Part shown: in pieces, positions 20,689-28,057 of the stretch
How the letters are laid out: the number at the start of each line of letters is the position of its first letter
How positions within the stretch are numbered: the stretch's first letter is position 1
Assembly: GCF_000315795.1 (NCBI RefSeq)
Contig: NZ_ANHY01000016.1
Coordinates: 1 to 64,000 of the forward strand
Source of the DNA: Caenispirillum salinarum AK4
Lineage (GTDB): Bacteria; Pseudomonadota; Alphaproteobacteria; Rhodospirillales; Rhodospirillaceae
Reading direction: 5' to 3'
DNA: 64,000 bases
Program-made: the position numbers and the translations under genes
The notes under the pieces: model-generated
Told to the model about the DNA's origin: nothing
The model's database searches: none
The model's input: the letters and a program-made list of their open reading frames with translations, nothing else

Positions 20689-22575
20689 ATGCTCGACGCG
20701 CTTCGCAGGGGTGCCAGCAAAGGCCCCGCCAAGGTTCTCTTCATTCTCCTGATCTTCAGCTTCGGCATCTGGGGCATCGGCGACGTGGTGCGCGGTGTCG
20801 GCGGCGACGCGCCGGCCATTGAAGTGGGCGATGTGGAGGTGTCGCCGCAGACCGTCCAGGCCGCCTTCCAGCGCGAGGTGGAGCGCCTGCGCGGCGTCCT
20901 CGGCCCCGAGATCACCGCCGAACGCGCCCGCGACCTCGGCGTGGTGGACCAGGTGATCGCCCAACTGGCGCGGCAGGCCGTGGTCGACGCCGCCGCCGCC
21001 GACCTGGGCGTGCAGCCCGCGCCCCAGGACCTGCGCCAGCGCATCACCGAGATTCCAGCCTTCCAGAACCAGCAGGGCCAGTTCGACCGCGACCTGTTCC
21101 GCCGCGTCCTGGCGCAGAACAACCTGACGGAAGAGCAGTTCCTGCGCGGCCTGAGCCAGGACCTGACGCGCGAGGCGCTCCTGAGCACGGCCGCGGCCGG
21201 CGCGGTGGCGCCCCAGCCCCTGGTGGTGCCGCTGTTCGAGCGTGTGGCCGAGGAGCGCCAGGCCGCCGTGCTGCGCGTGCCGGATGCGGCGCAGGAGCTG
21301 CCGCCGGTCCCCGCCGACCCGGAACTGCGCACCGTCTACGACGAGAACATCGATGCCTTCACCGCCCCGGAATACCGCACCCTGACGGCGCTGGTCATGC
21401 GCCCTTCCGACCTGACCGACGAGGTCAACGTCACCGACGAGGAACTGCGCGCCGAATACGAGGCCATGCTGCCTCAGCTTGAACAGGCCGAGCAGCGCGT
21501 GATCTCGCAGGTGCTGGTGGGCGACGAACAGACCGCCCGCGCCGTGGCTGAAGCCGCCCGGGGCGGCGCGACGCTGGCGGACGCCGCCGAGCAGGCCGGC
21601 GCTCCGGCGCCGCTGGACCTGGGCGCGATGACCGCCGACACCCTGCCCCCCAGCGCCGCCGACGTGGTCTTCGCCATGGAGGAAGGCGCCGTCAGCGATG
21701 CCGTGCAGACGCCCATCGGCTGGCACGTCTTCCACGTCGCGGAAATCCTCGGCGGCGAGACTCCGTCGCTGGAGGACGTGCGCGACCAGGTGCGTGAACG
21801 GGTCGCCGCCGACAAGGCCATCGACGTGCTCTACGACCTGACCGCCGATGTCGAGGACGCCCTCGGCGGTGGCGCGACGCTGGAGGAAGCGGCACGGCAG
21901 TCCAACCTGGAGCTTCTGACCATCCCCGCCGTCGATCCGCAGGGCCTCGGCCCCGAGGGTGCGCCGGTCGCCGCCCTGCCCGAGGAAGAGATCTTCCTGA
22001 ACACCGCCTTCTCGCTGGAGGCCGGTCGCGAATCGCTGCTGGAAGAGATCGGCCGGGGCTTCTTCATCGTGCGGGTTGACGAGATCACGCCGCCGCAGCC
22101 CCGCCCGTTCGAGGACGTGCGCGAGGACGTGATCGCCCTGTGGCAGGCCGAAACCCGCCAGACCCTGTCGGAGGAGACCGCGCGCGGCCTCGCCGACCGT
22201 ATCCGCGAGGGCGCCCGCCTGCCGGCGCTGGCCGAGGAAGCGGGCCTGCCGCACGGCACGACCCAGCCCTTCCGCCGCGATGCCCAGGGCCTGCAGACGC
22301 CCGCGGGCCCGCTGCCCGCCGCCGCCGTGGCGGAGCTGTTCCAGGCCGATGCGCCGGGGGCCGTGGCGGTCGCGCGCGGCCGGGACGGCTGGATCGTCGC
22401 CAAGCTGACGGACATCCTGCCCGTCGAGCAGCCGACCCAGGCCCAGGGCTTCGAGCAGGTGCGGACGGAAATCCGCCGCGGCCTGGCCGACGACCTGTCG
22501 ACCCAGTTCCTGGAGGCCTTCGCCGACCGCTATGGCGTGAAGGTCGACCGGGCGCTGATTGACCGCACCCTGTAA
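20689..22575 (+). CDS. ppiD: Membrane-anchored peptidyl-prolyl isomerase PpiD / SurA_N family chaperone
   Basis: PpiD is a periplasmic chaperone anchored in the inner membrane near the Sec exit. The 628-residue protein starts with the family pattern MLDALRRGASKGPAKVLFIL and one transmembrane helix (about residues 16-36). A SurA_N-like region, a parvulin-type PpiC domain (about 268-355, with TPIGWHVFHVAEI) and a long C-terminal region follow. I chose the ATG at 20689 because it gives the canonical start, although its ribosome-binding site is weak. An ATG at 20641 is possible. The gene lies between tpiA and trpE. Confidence 0.92.
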   Translation: MLDALRRGASKGPAKVLFILLIFSFGIWGIGDVVRGVGGDAPAIEVGDVEVSPQTVQAAFQREVERLRGVLGPEITAERARDLGVVDQVIAQLARQAVVDAAAADLGVQPAPQDLRQRITEIPAFQNQQGQFDRDLFRRVLAQNNLTEEQFLRGLSQDLTREALLSTAAAGAVAPQPLVVPLFERVAEERQAAVLRVPDAAQELPPVPADPELRTVYDENIDAFTAPEYRTLTALVMRPSDLTDEVNVTDEELRAEYEAMLPQLEQAEQRVISQVLVGDEQTARAVAEAARGGATLADAAEQAGAPAPLDLGAMTADTLPPSAADVVFAMEEGAVSDAVQTPIGWHVFHVAEILGGETPSLEDVRDQVRERVAADKAIDVLYDLTADVEDALGGGATLEEAARQSNLELLTIPAVDPQGLGPEGAPVAALPEEEIFLNTAFSLEAGRESLLEEIGRGFFIVRVDEITPPQPRPFEDVREDVIALWQAETRQTLSEETARGLADRIREGARLPALAEEAGLPHGTTQPFRRDAQGLQTPAGPLPAAAVAELFQADAPGAVAVARGRDGWIVAKLTDILPVEQPTQAQGFEQVRTEIRRGLADDLSTQFLEAFADRYGVKVDRALIDRTL

Positions 22576-22585
22576 TCCCCGACCC

Positions 22586-22613
22586 GCGGGGCCGCCCCTG
22601 AGGGTGGCCCCGC
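22586..22613 (+). terminator. Terminator between ppiD and trpE
   Basis: GCGGGGCC and GGCCCCGC form an 8-bp stem that can extend inwards by CCC/GGG past one mismatch. TCCTTCTTT follows. It starts 10 bases after the ppiD stop and lies 46 bases before the trpE start, so trpE may have its own promoter or be read through. Confidence 0.65.
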
Positions 22614-22659
22614 TCCTTCTTTGCCGCACCGCTCCGTCATCCCACCGCAGGACCGCTCC

Positions 22660-24159
22660 ATGACCGCGCATCCCGACTTCGCCACCTTCTCCCGCCTCTA
22701 CGAGCAGGGCGCGGCGCAGGTGGTCTGGCGCACCCTGGTGGCGGACCTGGAGACGCCCGTTTCGGCCTACCTCAAGCTCGCCGACGGACAGGCCATGAGC
22801 TTCCTGCTGGAAAGCGTGGAGGGCGGCGCCGTGCGCGGGCGCTATTCCATCATCGGGCTGAAGCCGGACCTGATCTGGCGCTGCCGAGGCGACGCCGCCG
22901 AGATCAACCGCTCGGCCCGCACCGACCCCGACGTCTTCCAGCCCGACGGCACCGCCTTCGACAGCCTGCGGCGCCTGATCGCGGAAAGCCGCATCGACCT
23001 GCCCGAAGCCCTGCCGCCCATGGCCGCGGGCCTGGTGGGTTACATGGGCTATGACATGGTGCGTCTGGTCGAGACCCTGCCGGACAGCAACCCCGACCCG
23101 CTGGGCATCCCCGACGGCGTCTTCATCCGGCCGACGCTGATGGCGATCTTCGACACCATCAAGGATTCGGTGACCCTGGTCACCCCCGTCCGCCCGCGCC
23201 AGGGCGTGGACGCGGCGGCGGCCTGGGAGCAGGCACAGGAACGCCTGGCCGACGCGGTGGCGGACTTCGAACGCTCCCTGCCCTATCGGCGCGAGCCCCT
23301 GCACCCGGGGACGGAGCGGCCGGAGCCGACCTCCAGCGTCACGCGCGAGCAGTTCCACGACATGGTCGCCAAGGCCAAGGACTACATCGTCGACGGCGAC
23401 ATCTTCCAGGTGGTGCTGTCGCAGCGCTACGGCCTGGACTTCAAGCTGCCGCCGTTTCAGCTCTACCGGGCGCTGCGGCGGACGAACCCGTCACCGTTCC
23501 TGTTCCACCTGGACATGGGCGGCTTCACCATCGTCGGCTCCAGCCCCGAGATCCTGGTGCGGCTGCGTGACGACACAGTGACCATCCGCCCCATCGCCGG
23601 CACCCGCAAGCGCGGCGCCACCCCGGCAGAGGACAAGGAACTGGCCGCCGACCTGCTGGCCGACCCCAAGGAACTGTCCGAGCACCTGATGCTGCTGGAC
23701 CTGGGCCGCAACGACGTCGGCCGGGTGACCAAGGTGGGCACCATCAAGGTGACCGAGAAGATGGTCATCGAGAACTACAGCCACGTCATGCACATCGTCT
23801 CCAACGTCGAGGGCACCATCCGCCCCGAACTGGACGCCATGGACGCGCTGATGGCCGGCTTCCCCGCCGGCACCGTCTCGGGCGCGCCCAAGGTCCGTGC
23901 CATGGAGATCATCGACGAGCTGGAAGGGTTGCGCCGCAGCTTCTACGCCGGCGCCATCGGCTACATCGCGGCCAACGGCGGCATGGATACGGCCATCGCG
24001 CTGCGCACCGCGCTGGTCAAGGACGGAGTCATGCACATCCAGGCCGGCGCAGGCATCGTGGCCGACAGCGATCCCGAGAGCGAATACCAGGAGTGCGCCA
24101 ACAAGGCCCGCGCACTGATCCGTGCGGCGGAAGAAGCGCTGACGTTCTCGTCGCGCTGA
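22660..24159 (+). CDS. trpE: Anthranilate synthase component I
   Basis: TrpE converts chorismate to anthranilate with ammonia from TrpG. The 499-residue protein has the N-terminal regulatory region containing the tryptophan-site motif LLES (SFLLESVEGG), and the chorismate-binding core with TIRPIAGTRKRG, ELSEHLMLLDLGRNDVGRV, VMHIVSNVEG and FPAGTVSGAPKVRAMEIIDELE. The ATG at 22660 follows AGGA. Glutamine-dependent activity needs a TrpG subunit. The gene is neither fused to one nor followed by one: the next genes are unrelated and on the opposite strand. Confidence 0.96.
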   Translation: MTAHPDFATFSRLYEQGAAQVVWRTLVADLETPVSAYLKLADGQAMSFLLESVEGGAVRGRYSIIGLKPDLIWRCRGDAAEINRSARTDPDVFQPDGTAFDSLRRLIAESRIDLPEALPPMAAGLVGYMGYDMVRLVETLPDSNPDPLGIPDGVFIRPTLMAIFDTIKDSVTLVTPVRPRQGVDAAAAWEQAQERLADAVADFERSLPYRREPLHPGTERPEPTSSVTREQFHDMVAKAKDYIVDGDIFQVVLSQRYGLDFKLPPFQLYRALRRTNPSPFLFHLDMGGFTIVGSSPEILVRLRDDTVTIRPIAGTRKRGATPAEDKELAADLLADPKELSEHLMLLDLGRNDVGRVTKVGTIKVTEKMVIENYSHVMHIVSNVEGTIRPELDAMDALMAGFPAGTVSGAPKVRAMEIIDELEGLRRSFYAGAIGYIAANGGMDTAIALRTALVKDGVMHIQAGAGIVADSDPESEYQECANKARALIRAAEEALTFSSR

Positions 24160-24209
24160 GGGCTCGGGCGGCGCGGCGAAGCGCGCAGATGGGAGGCTGA
24201 CGCAGTCGG

Positions 24210-24881
24210 TCAGCCGGACTCGCTGGTTTCGGCGGCCTTGCTGACGTCCTGGAAGCGGCAGGTCTTGCCGCCGCGATACTGGGCATTGCTCAGGAGACGC
24301 AGGCCCTGGTGGGCGCAGATGCGCTCCTCCAGCCCGCAGGTCATCCAGGCGCCCAGGTCGGAGGCGCCCATCTCCCGCATCATGCGCAGATAGCCGCAGC
24401 CGCGGACGACCAGCGTGTCGTCGGAAGCCTCGGCGGCCTCCACCTGCACCGCCTCATCCCCGGCGGCCGGCGGGCGCGGCCCGTCGATGCCGTCGGCATC
24501 ATCGTCGGCGGCGTCGGAGCGGCTGGCCGGAGCGACCTCGCCATGCACGGCGCGCAGGTCGCCGTCGTGCGCGAGGTAGGGTTCCAGTGCCTCCATGACG
24601 ACGACGCGGATATGCTCCTCGGGTACGCCGGCATCGCGCAGGAAGCGCACGGCCGGCACCAGATGCGGCAGCAGCGCCTCGAGGAAATCGTTGGACGCCG
24701 GCACTTCGGGAAACTCGGGCGGAGTGACGTCCAGCGCGAACTGCTCCGCCAGCGGCGGCGGCAGGTGCCCGCGCACGGCGGCCATGATGGCCTTCAGAGC
24801 CGTCGCCAGATTGGCCCCGACATCCAGATTGATGACGCCCGAAGCGGTTTCGTCGTGGGAATGTGTCACGCCTTGGCCCAT
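24210..24881 (-). CDS. Hypothetical protein with cysteine-rich C-terminal domain (ATC-hydrolase-like?)
   Basis: The 223-residue product is not a protein I recognise with confidence. An alpha-helical N-terminal part (about 20-115) is followed by an acidic Asp/Ala/Pro-rich linker (about 118-155). The compact C-terminal segment has four spaced cysteines, within VRGCGYLRMMREMG, WMTCGLEERICAHQ and GGKTCRFQDV. This C-terminal pattern resembles L-2-amino-thiazoline-4-carboxylic-acid hydrolase and V4R-like small-ligand domains, where similarly spaced cysteines occur. The resemblance is from memory of motifs and is weak. The start overlaps the end of the small membrane-protein gene by 16 bases, so the two are co-translated. 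Confidence 0.6.
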   Translation of the reverse strand: MGQGVTHSHDETASGVINLDVGANLATALKAIMAAVRGHLPPPLAEQFALDVTPPEFPEVPASNDFLEALLPHLVPAVRFLRDAGVPEEHIRVVVMEALEPYLAHDGDLRAVHGEVAPASRSDAADDDADGIDGPRPPAAGDEAVQVEAAEASDDTLVVRGCGYLRMMREMGASDLGAWMTCGLEERICAHQGLRLLSNAQYRGGKTCRFQDVSKAAETSESG

Positions 24882-25156
24882 CCTTGTCGGAATACCAGCA
24901 CCAGGATCGCCGGCACCAGGCAGAACGTCACGAAGTCGCGCGCGGCGGCACCCGCGTCATGCCCATATACCAACACGTCCGTCAGCTCCATCGCAAGGGA
25001 GATCAGCACGACTGGCAGCAATGTTGACCATTTCCCCACGTGCTGGCGGAACACGATGGCGGTCACCAACAGCACCACGAGTCCAAACACCAAATGGGTG
25101 AAATCGTTCCCGAAGGGAATAGCGCCAAAAAGGGAATGCTTGAAATCCAGGTACAT
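24866..25156 (-). CDS. Small integral membrane protein with three predicted helices
   Basis: The 96-residue protein has three hydrophobic segments, about residues 19-37, 46-65 and 74-90. Polar residues sit between them (SLAMELTDVLVYGHD and RDFVTF). The acidic residues in the middle and the N-terminal HSLFG...NDFTH pattern resemble VanZ/YjdF-like membrane proteins. That is only a topological likeness and no function is assigned. Its 3' end overlaps the start of the following cysteine-rich protein, which suggests the two act together. Confidence 0.65.
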   Translation of the reverse strand: MYLDFKHSLFGAIPFGNDFTHLVFGLVVLLVTAIVFRQHVGKWSTLLPVVLISLAMELTDVLVYGHDAGAAARDFVTFCLVPAILVLVFRQGWAKA

Positions 25157-25267
25157 GGCGAGGGACCTTAAGTCTGGGCGTGAACGGAGAACGGCCGCCG
25201 CAGTCTAGCCGCGACGGCCGCTTCCGTCTTCCCTTTCCTCGCCCGGACTACGCCCTTGGGCGGGCAC

Positions 25268-26311
25268 TCAGGGCGCCGGGTTGGGGTTCCCGGCGTGGAT
25301 GGCCTCGATGCCCTCCAGCACCGCTTCGGGCAGGTCCAGCCCCGCGGAGGCGATGTTGCTCTCAAGCTGTGCCATGGTGGTCGCACCGATGATGTTGGAG
25401 GTCACGAACGGCCGCGACGTCACGTAGGCCAGCGCCATCTGCGCGGGGTCCAGCCCGTGGTCCCGCGCCAGGGCCACATAGGCCTCCGTCGCCCCCACCG
25501 CGCGGGGCCTGGTGTAGCGGGTGTAGCGGTCGGGAAACAGCGTGATGCGGGCCCCCGGCGGCATGGCCCCGCCCAGGTACTTGCCCGACAGCGTCCCGAA
25601 GCCGAGCGGGCTGTAGGCGCACAAGCCTGCCTCTTCGCGGATGGAGCACTCGGCCATCCCCACTTCGTAGGACCGGTTGAGCAGGTTGTAGGGGTTCTGC
25701 ACGCAGGCGACGCGCGGCAGCCCCCTGGTCTCCGCCAGATGCAGCGCGTGCATGAGGCCCCATGGCGTTTCATTGGAAAGGCCGATGTGGCGGATCTTGC
25801 CGGCCTCTTGCGCATCGGCCAGCACCGACAGGCTTTCCTCCAGCGCCACAGCGTCGTCATCGGGATCGTGGGTATAGCCGAGTTGGCCGAAGAAGTTGGT
25901 CTTCCGGTCCGGCCAGTGCAGGTAGTAGAGGTCGATCACGTCCGTCTGCAGCCGCGCGAGGCTGGCGTCCAGGGCGGCCGTGATGTTCGCCCGGTCCAGG
26001 CGATGACCGGGGCCGCGGAACCAGTCCATGGCCGGCGACGGGCCGACGACCTTCGACGCCACGATCACCTTGTCCCGCGTGCCGCGCGCCTTCATCCAAC
26101 TGCCGATGATCTCCTCCGTCCGGCCCTGCGTCTCGCGCCGGGGCGTGACGGGGTACAGCTCGGCGGTATCCAGGAAGTTGACGCCGTGATCCAGCGCGTA
26201 ATCAAGCTGGACGTGACCCTCGGCTTCCGTGTTCTGCTCTCCGAACGTCATGGTGCCGAGGCAGATGGCCGAGACGTTCAGGCCGGTGCGTCCAAGCGGG
26301 CGCGTTTCCAT
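25268..26311 (-). CDS. Aldo/keto reductase (Tas-like)
   Basis: The 347-residue NADP(H)-dependent oxidoreductase has a TIM-barrel with the full catalytic tetrad: Asp48 and Tyr53 in FLDTAELYP, Lys87 in VIVASKVVG and His132 in YYLHWPD. The insert after the tetrad, with TNFFGQLGYTHDPDDD, and the C-terminal NIIGATTMAQLESNI are typical of E. coli Tas-like members. I placed the start at the ATG at 26311, where CACGAGGA gives a good site and the conserved METRPLGRTGLNVS begins. It is monocistronic between unrelated genes. The substrate is unknown. Confidence 0.93.
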   Translation of the reverse strand: METRPLGRTGLNVSAICLGTMTFGEQNTEAEGHVQLDYALDHGVNFLDTAELYPVTPRRETQGRTEEIIGSWMKARGTRDKVIVASKVVGPSPAMDWFRGPGHRLDRANITAALDASLARLQTDVIDLYYLHWPDRKTNFFGQLGYTHDPDDDAVALEESLSVLADAQEAGKIRHIGLSNETPWGLMHALHLAETRGLPRVACVQNPYNLLNRSYEVGMAECSIREEAGLCAYSPLGFGTLSGKYLGGAMPPGARITLFPDRYTRYTRPRAVGATEAYVALARDHGLDPAQMALAYVTSRPFVTSNIIGATTMAQLESNIASAGLDLPEAVLEGIEAIHAGNPNPAP

Positions 26312-26424
26312 GCGGTGGTCCTCGTGAAATGGCTTGGTGAGACAATCGGGCGGGACCAGTAGAATGGGGGCGGTGAACGAGCGGCGCCAGCCCGGCACGC
26401 TTTGCGGCTGCGCCGGAAGTGAAT

Positions 26425-26459
26425 GCGAGGGAGCCCCTTGCGCCCTCGCGCTCCCTCGC
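26425..26459 (-). terminator. Hairpin downstream of the Hpt-receiver gene
   Basis: GCGAGGGAGC and GCTCCCTCGC form a perfect 10-bp stem with a 15-nt loop, 38 bases past the stop of the minus-strand gene at 26497. No strong T-tract follows on either strand, so termination is likely but not certain. Confidence 0.55.
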
Positions 26460-26496
26460 TTCCTTGGTCAACCCGGGTGGCCCGATGCTGGACACC

Positions 26497-27288
26497 TCAG
26501 ATCAGGAACAGCCGGTCCAGCGCGTCGGCCAGGTCGTCGCCGAACTGCGCGCCCTTGTGGATCACCGGGACGTCGGGCGGCAGCAGCTTCAGATAGTCGT
26601 CCTCGGGCGGCAGGCTGGTGATCAGGGCCGTCGGGATGTTGCGGGTCTGCGGCATGGCGTGCAGGCCCATCACCAGGTCGATGCCTGACAGGTCGGGCAT
26701 CACGGCACCGACGATCACAAGGTCGGGCTTGGTGCGCACGATCACCGACAGCGCGTCGAAGGTGTTGCCGATGGTGTGGGTGCGATAGCCGCACTGCTGC
26801 AACTCGCGCTCCACGAAGTGCGCCGCCGCCCCGTAGGGCATGACCAGCAGCACCTCCACGTCGCGCACCTCGATGTCGCCCACGCGGAAACCGGCCTTGG
26901 GCGGCAGCCTGCGGACCAGGGCCGCCGCCTCGGTGTCCATGGAGATGCGGCCTTCCACGATGTCGAGAAGCGTCTCTATGAACACTTCCATGTCGTCGAA
27001 ACCGCGCGGCGGCAGCTGTCGCGTGCCCACCGGGTAATCCTCCAGCCGCGCCGCGACGGTGGCGATCAGCGCCAGACCAAGGTTGGCCGCCTGGCCGCGC
27101 AGGGATACCGCGTCGGTGCGCACCCGGTGGACCATGTCGGCCTGGGGCAGCCGATCGTGGCGGGCATCCTCCACCACCAGCTCCAGGGCGCGCAGCGTGT
27201 CCGCCGCCTCGTCCAGGAAAGTGCGGCGCATCTCGGCGATGATGTCGTCGACGGCGCCGCCAGCATCGCGCGTGAGCTTCTCCGTCAT
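26497..27288 (-). CDS. Degenerate Hpt-receiver fusion protein
   Basis: The 263-residue protein has an N-terminal four-helix region (about residues 12-115) that aligns with Hpt domains around VSLRGQAANLGL. There the usual HxLKG is VSLRG, so the phosphorylatable histidine is Val61. The C-terminal part (about 144-263) has a receiver fold pattern (DLVIVGAVMPDLSGIDL, ALITS, VIHKG). The acceptor aspartate is Gly194 and the acidic pair is replaced by Met150-Pro151, while Thr224 and Lys245 remain. It is probably a protein-protein interaction module, not a phosphorelay enzyme. The ATG at 27288 follows a GGAGGGAAACC site. No kinase is adjacent. Confidence 0.72.
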   Translation of the reverse strand: MTEKLTRDAGGAVDDIIAEMRRTFLDEAADTLRALELVVEDARHDRLPQADMVHRVRTDAVSLRGQAANLGLALIATVAARLEDYPVGTRQLPPRGFDDMEVFIETLLDIVEGRISMDTEAAALVRRLPPKAGFRVGDIEVRDVEVLLVMPYGAAAHFVERELQQCGYRTHTIGNTFDALSVIVRTKPDLVIVGAVMPDLSGIDLVMGLHAMPQTRNIPTALITSLPPEDDYLKLLPPDVPVIHKGAQFGDDLADALDRLFLI

Positions 27289-27640
27289 GGGTTTCCCTCC
27301 AACCCTCGGCTCGTTCTTTCGGCGAGCATAGCGCGCCGAAGGTGGAATGCGGAAGCGGAAGGCGCTGCATGGCCGCCAGCATTTCGCGGAATGGGAACGC
27401 CCGGTTTCGCCAAGCCGGCGCCGGGAAACCGGCGCGACAAACCGGCACCGCCCCCTTGCGCGGACAAAGACGTTGCAAGACATGCCCAAGGAAAAACCGC
27501 CGGTGGCAAGCGGAAAAATCCTGGCCGGCACGGATCGAATCGCCCCTCGAACTGTTACCCCAAAGGACAAGCCGGCTTATCGGCTTTCGGTAGACGGGCA
27601 ATCCGGAAGTAAGAATAATACGCGCAAATGGAGGTAACGG
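27289..27640. other. Intergenic region with a GC-rich hairpin
   Basis: This divergent spacer of about 350 bases contains a perfect GCGCCGG/CCGGCGC hairpin with a GAAA loop at 27418-27435. No open frame in it has a convincing start. It should hold promoters for the Hpt-receiver gene and for the small gene at 27641. No clear -35/-10 pair stands out. Confidence 0.45.
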
Positions 27641-27916
27641 ATGTTGAGCACCGAATCGGGGCATCGGGCCGTGTCGCGCGGCGGGCTTTATCGCGTGTGC
27701 TGGAAAAGCTCCGTCACGCAGATTCATGGCCGCAGCGCACCGATGTCGCGCGATCAGGCGGAATTCCTGGCCCACGACGAAGCGATCGGCACCGCCTCCT
27801 GCCGGTTCTGGATCGAGCCGCTGGGCGAAACCGACGACGACCTTACTGGGCCGCCGCCGGGCGACGCGGCTCGCACGCGGCGGCGCAGGGATGCCGAACC
27901 GCGTACCGGCGGTTGA
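27641..27916 (+). CDS. Small hypothetical protein
   Basis: The 91-residue product has no recognised family. It is supported mainly by a near-perfect ribosome-binding site (GGAGGTAA) eight bases before the ATG. Its central segment (about residues 16-62, YRVCWKSSVTQIHG and DQAEFLAHDEAIGTASCRFWIEPLG) looks like a small beta-rich domain, and an acidic then Arg-rich tail follows. It lies 141 bases upstream of glgP on the same strand. A link to glycogen metabolism is possible but has no sequence support. Confidence 0.55.
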   Translation: MLSTESGHRAVSRGGLYRVCWKSSVTQIHGRSAPMSRDQAEFLAHDEAIGTASCRFWIEPLGETDDDLTGPPPGDAARTRRRRDAEPRTGG

Positions 27917-28057
27917 AGGAGGGCGCCGGAAGGTCACCGGTTTCCCCGTTCGGCAAGGAAGGTTAGACTCGCAAGGAGTCGCCCCGGGGCGGTCGCAGCG
28001 GCCGCCCCGTCGCACGTCCGCCCGCCGCCTTCCGCGCATCGCACAGGGACCGCCGCC

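Noticed and set aside
20551-23358. Minus-strand open frame of 935 codons opposite ppiD and trpE
   Set aside because: It overlaps two well-identified genes on the other strand and has no domain.
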